Source: Mycolicibacterium sphagni (GTDB lineage Bacteria > Actinomycetota > Actinomycetes > Mycobacteriales > Mycobacteriaceae). Taken from it: a DNA stretch of 64,000 nucleotides. Shown one piece after another: positions 63,700-64,000 of this stretch. The notes under the pieces are model-generated. The model was not told the DNA's origin, ran no database searches, and saw nothing but the letters and a program-made list of their open reading frames with translations. Where the stretch lies: contig NZ_VBSB01000002.1 in assembly GCF_013337765.1 (NCBI RefSeq), forward strand, positions 62,001 to 126,000, in the 5' to 3' direction. A program made the translations under genes and the position numbers. Position 1 is the first letter of the stretch. Every line of letters starts with the position of its first letter.

Positions 63700-63714
63700 T
63701 ACTACGCTCGGCGG

Positions 63715-64000
63715 GTGACAAAAAGTTGGCGCGCTGTACAGGCGGCCGTGCCAGAATTCGCCGACCGAGTGCAGGCGCTGTTCGACGCACACAAGCACAA
63801 GACCATCGCCACAATCCGCGCCGACGGGTCGCCGCGGATCTCCGGGATCGAGACGGCGTTCGAGGGCGGCGAGCTCACCTTCGGCTCAATGCCCAACGCC
63901 CGCAAGGGCGCTGACCTACGCCGTGATCCTCGGTTCGCTCTGCACACCGCCACGGTCGACCCGGTCGAGGGCGAGGAGGCTCAGTGGCCGGGCGAGGCCA
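63715..64000 (+). CDS. PPOX-type (pyridoxamine 5'-phosphate oxidase-like) flavoenzyme, 3' end cut off
   Basis: The first 95 residues of a split-barrel protein, open at the window end. The segment KTIATIRADGSPRISGIET is the family start: a strand followed by the DGSP turn and the FMN/F420-phosphate contact. ELTFGSMPNARKGADLRRDPRF is the second signature segment, with the K/R that binds cofactor. In mycobacteria such proteins often use F420 instead of FMN. GTG start 63715. It is divergent from the HNH gene with the SOS box between them. Confidence 0.85.
   Translation, partial: MTKSWRAVQAAVPEFADRVQALFDAHKHKTIATIRADGSPRISGIETAFEGGELTFGSMPNARKGADLRRDPRFALHTATVDPVEGEEAQWPGEA

Overview
The window is a 64 kb piece of a mycobacterial chromosome, most likely from a non-tuberculous, fast-growing type (Mycolicibacterium-like). 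The evidence is the high GC content, frequent GTG starts, 4-base ATGA/GTGA gene overlaps and many lipid- and steroid-oxidation genes. Two blocks are collinear, from memory, with M. tuberculosis H37Rv but inverted: mcr-SDR//echA10 (Rv1144-Rv1142c) at 6.6-9.4 kb, and ychF-DUF6542-ispH-lipid-droplet protein-xseA-xseB-3beta-HSD (Rv1112-Rv1106c) at 43.4-50.1 kb. The roughly 34 kb between them looks like lineage-specific cargo.

Region by region. 0-5.5 kb: an acyl-CoA degradation operon (thiolase, atypical crotonase, alpha-methylacyl-CoA racemase paralogue, two acyl-CoA dehydrogenases, a small coupled ORF) that ends at a strong hairpin. 5.5-9.4 kb: the convergent mcr-SDR-nitronate monooxygenase operon and a divergent crotonase. 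9.4-16.3 kb: two MFS transporters, a CPBP protease-like gene, an NAD(P)-binding protein, a gamma carbonic anhydrase, a GlxA-type regulator and a secreted fasciclin protein. 16.3-20.7 kb: hydratase, thiolase and DUF3556 membrane protein behind a perfect KstR-type box, then DoxX. 20.8-28.4 kb: a secreted DUF4214/ParB-like protein, a WS/DGAT-like acyltransferase, an SDR, hydrolases and an orphan pair of Mce-associated membrane proteins. 28.5-43.4 kb: a signalling-rich stretch with two giant LuxR-type ATPases, a membrane-anchored nucleotide cyclase, a decayed EAL-DICT gene, small secreted or membrane proteins and VOC proteins. 43.4-50.1 kb: the conserved housekeeping block. 50-60 kb: a sulfur/steroid-flavoured region described below. 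60-64 kb: aldo/keto reductase, DUF4436 protein, a 13E12/HNH protein with an SOS box over its start codon, and a truncated PPOX-type flavoenzyme.

The most coherent candidate for an undescribed system lies at 48.9-60.2 kb. Two divergent operons share a short promoter region with an inverted repeat. One encodes a lipoprotein, a DUF1214 protein, a sulfotransferase and a TetR regulator. The other encodes a sulfatase carrying the Cys-type maturation motif, a HAD phosphatase-like protein, its own formylglycine-generating enzyme and an NTF2-like protein. This pair is bracketed by two genes with KstR-type operators (3beta-hydroxysteroid dehydrogenase at 48992, NAD-dependent epimerase/dehydrogenase at 57172); a third box sits at 20.1 kb. 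My inference is a cholesterol-responsive module handling a sulfated steroid or lipid. The motifs and gene order are seen directly; the substrate is not shown by the sequence.

No rRNA, tRNA, CRISPR array, insertion sequence or prophage was recognised.
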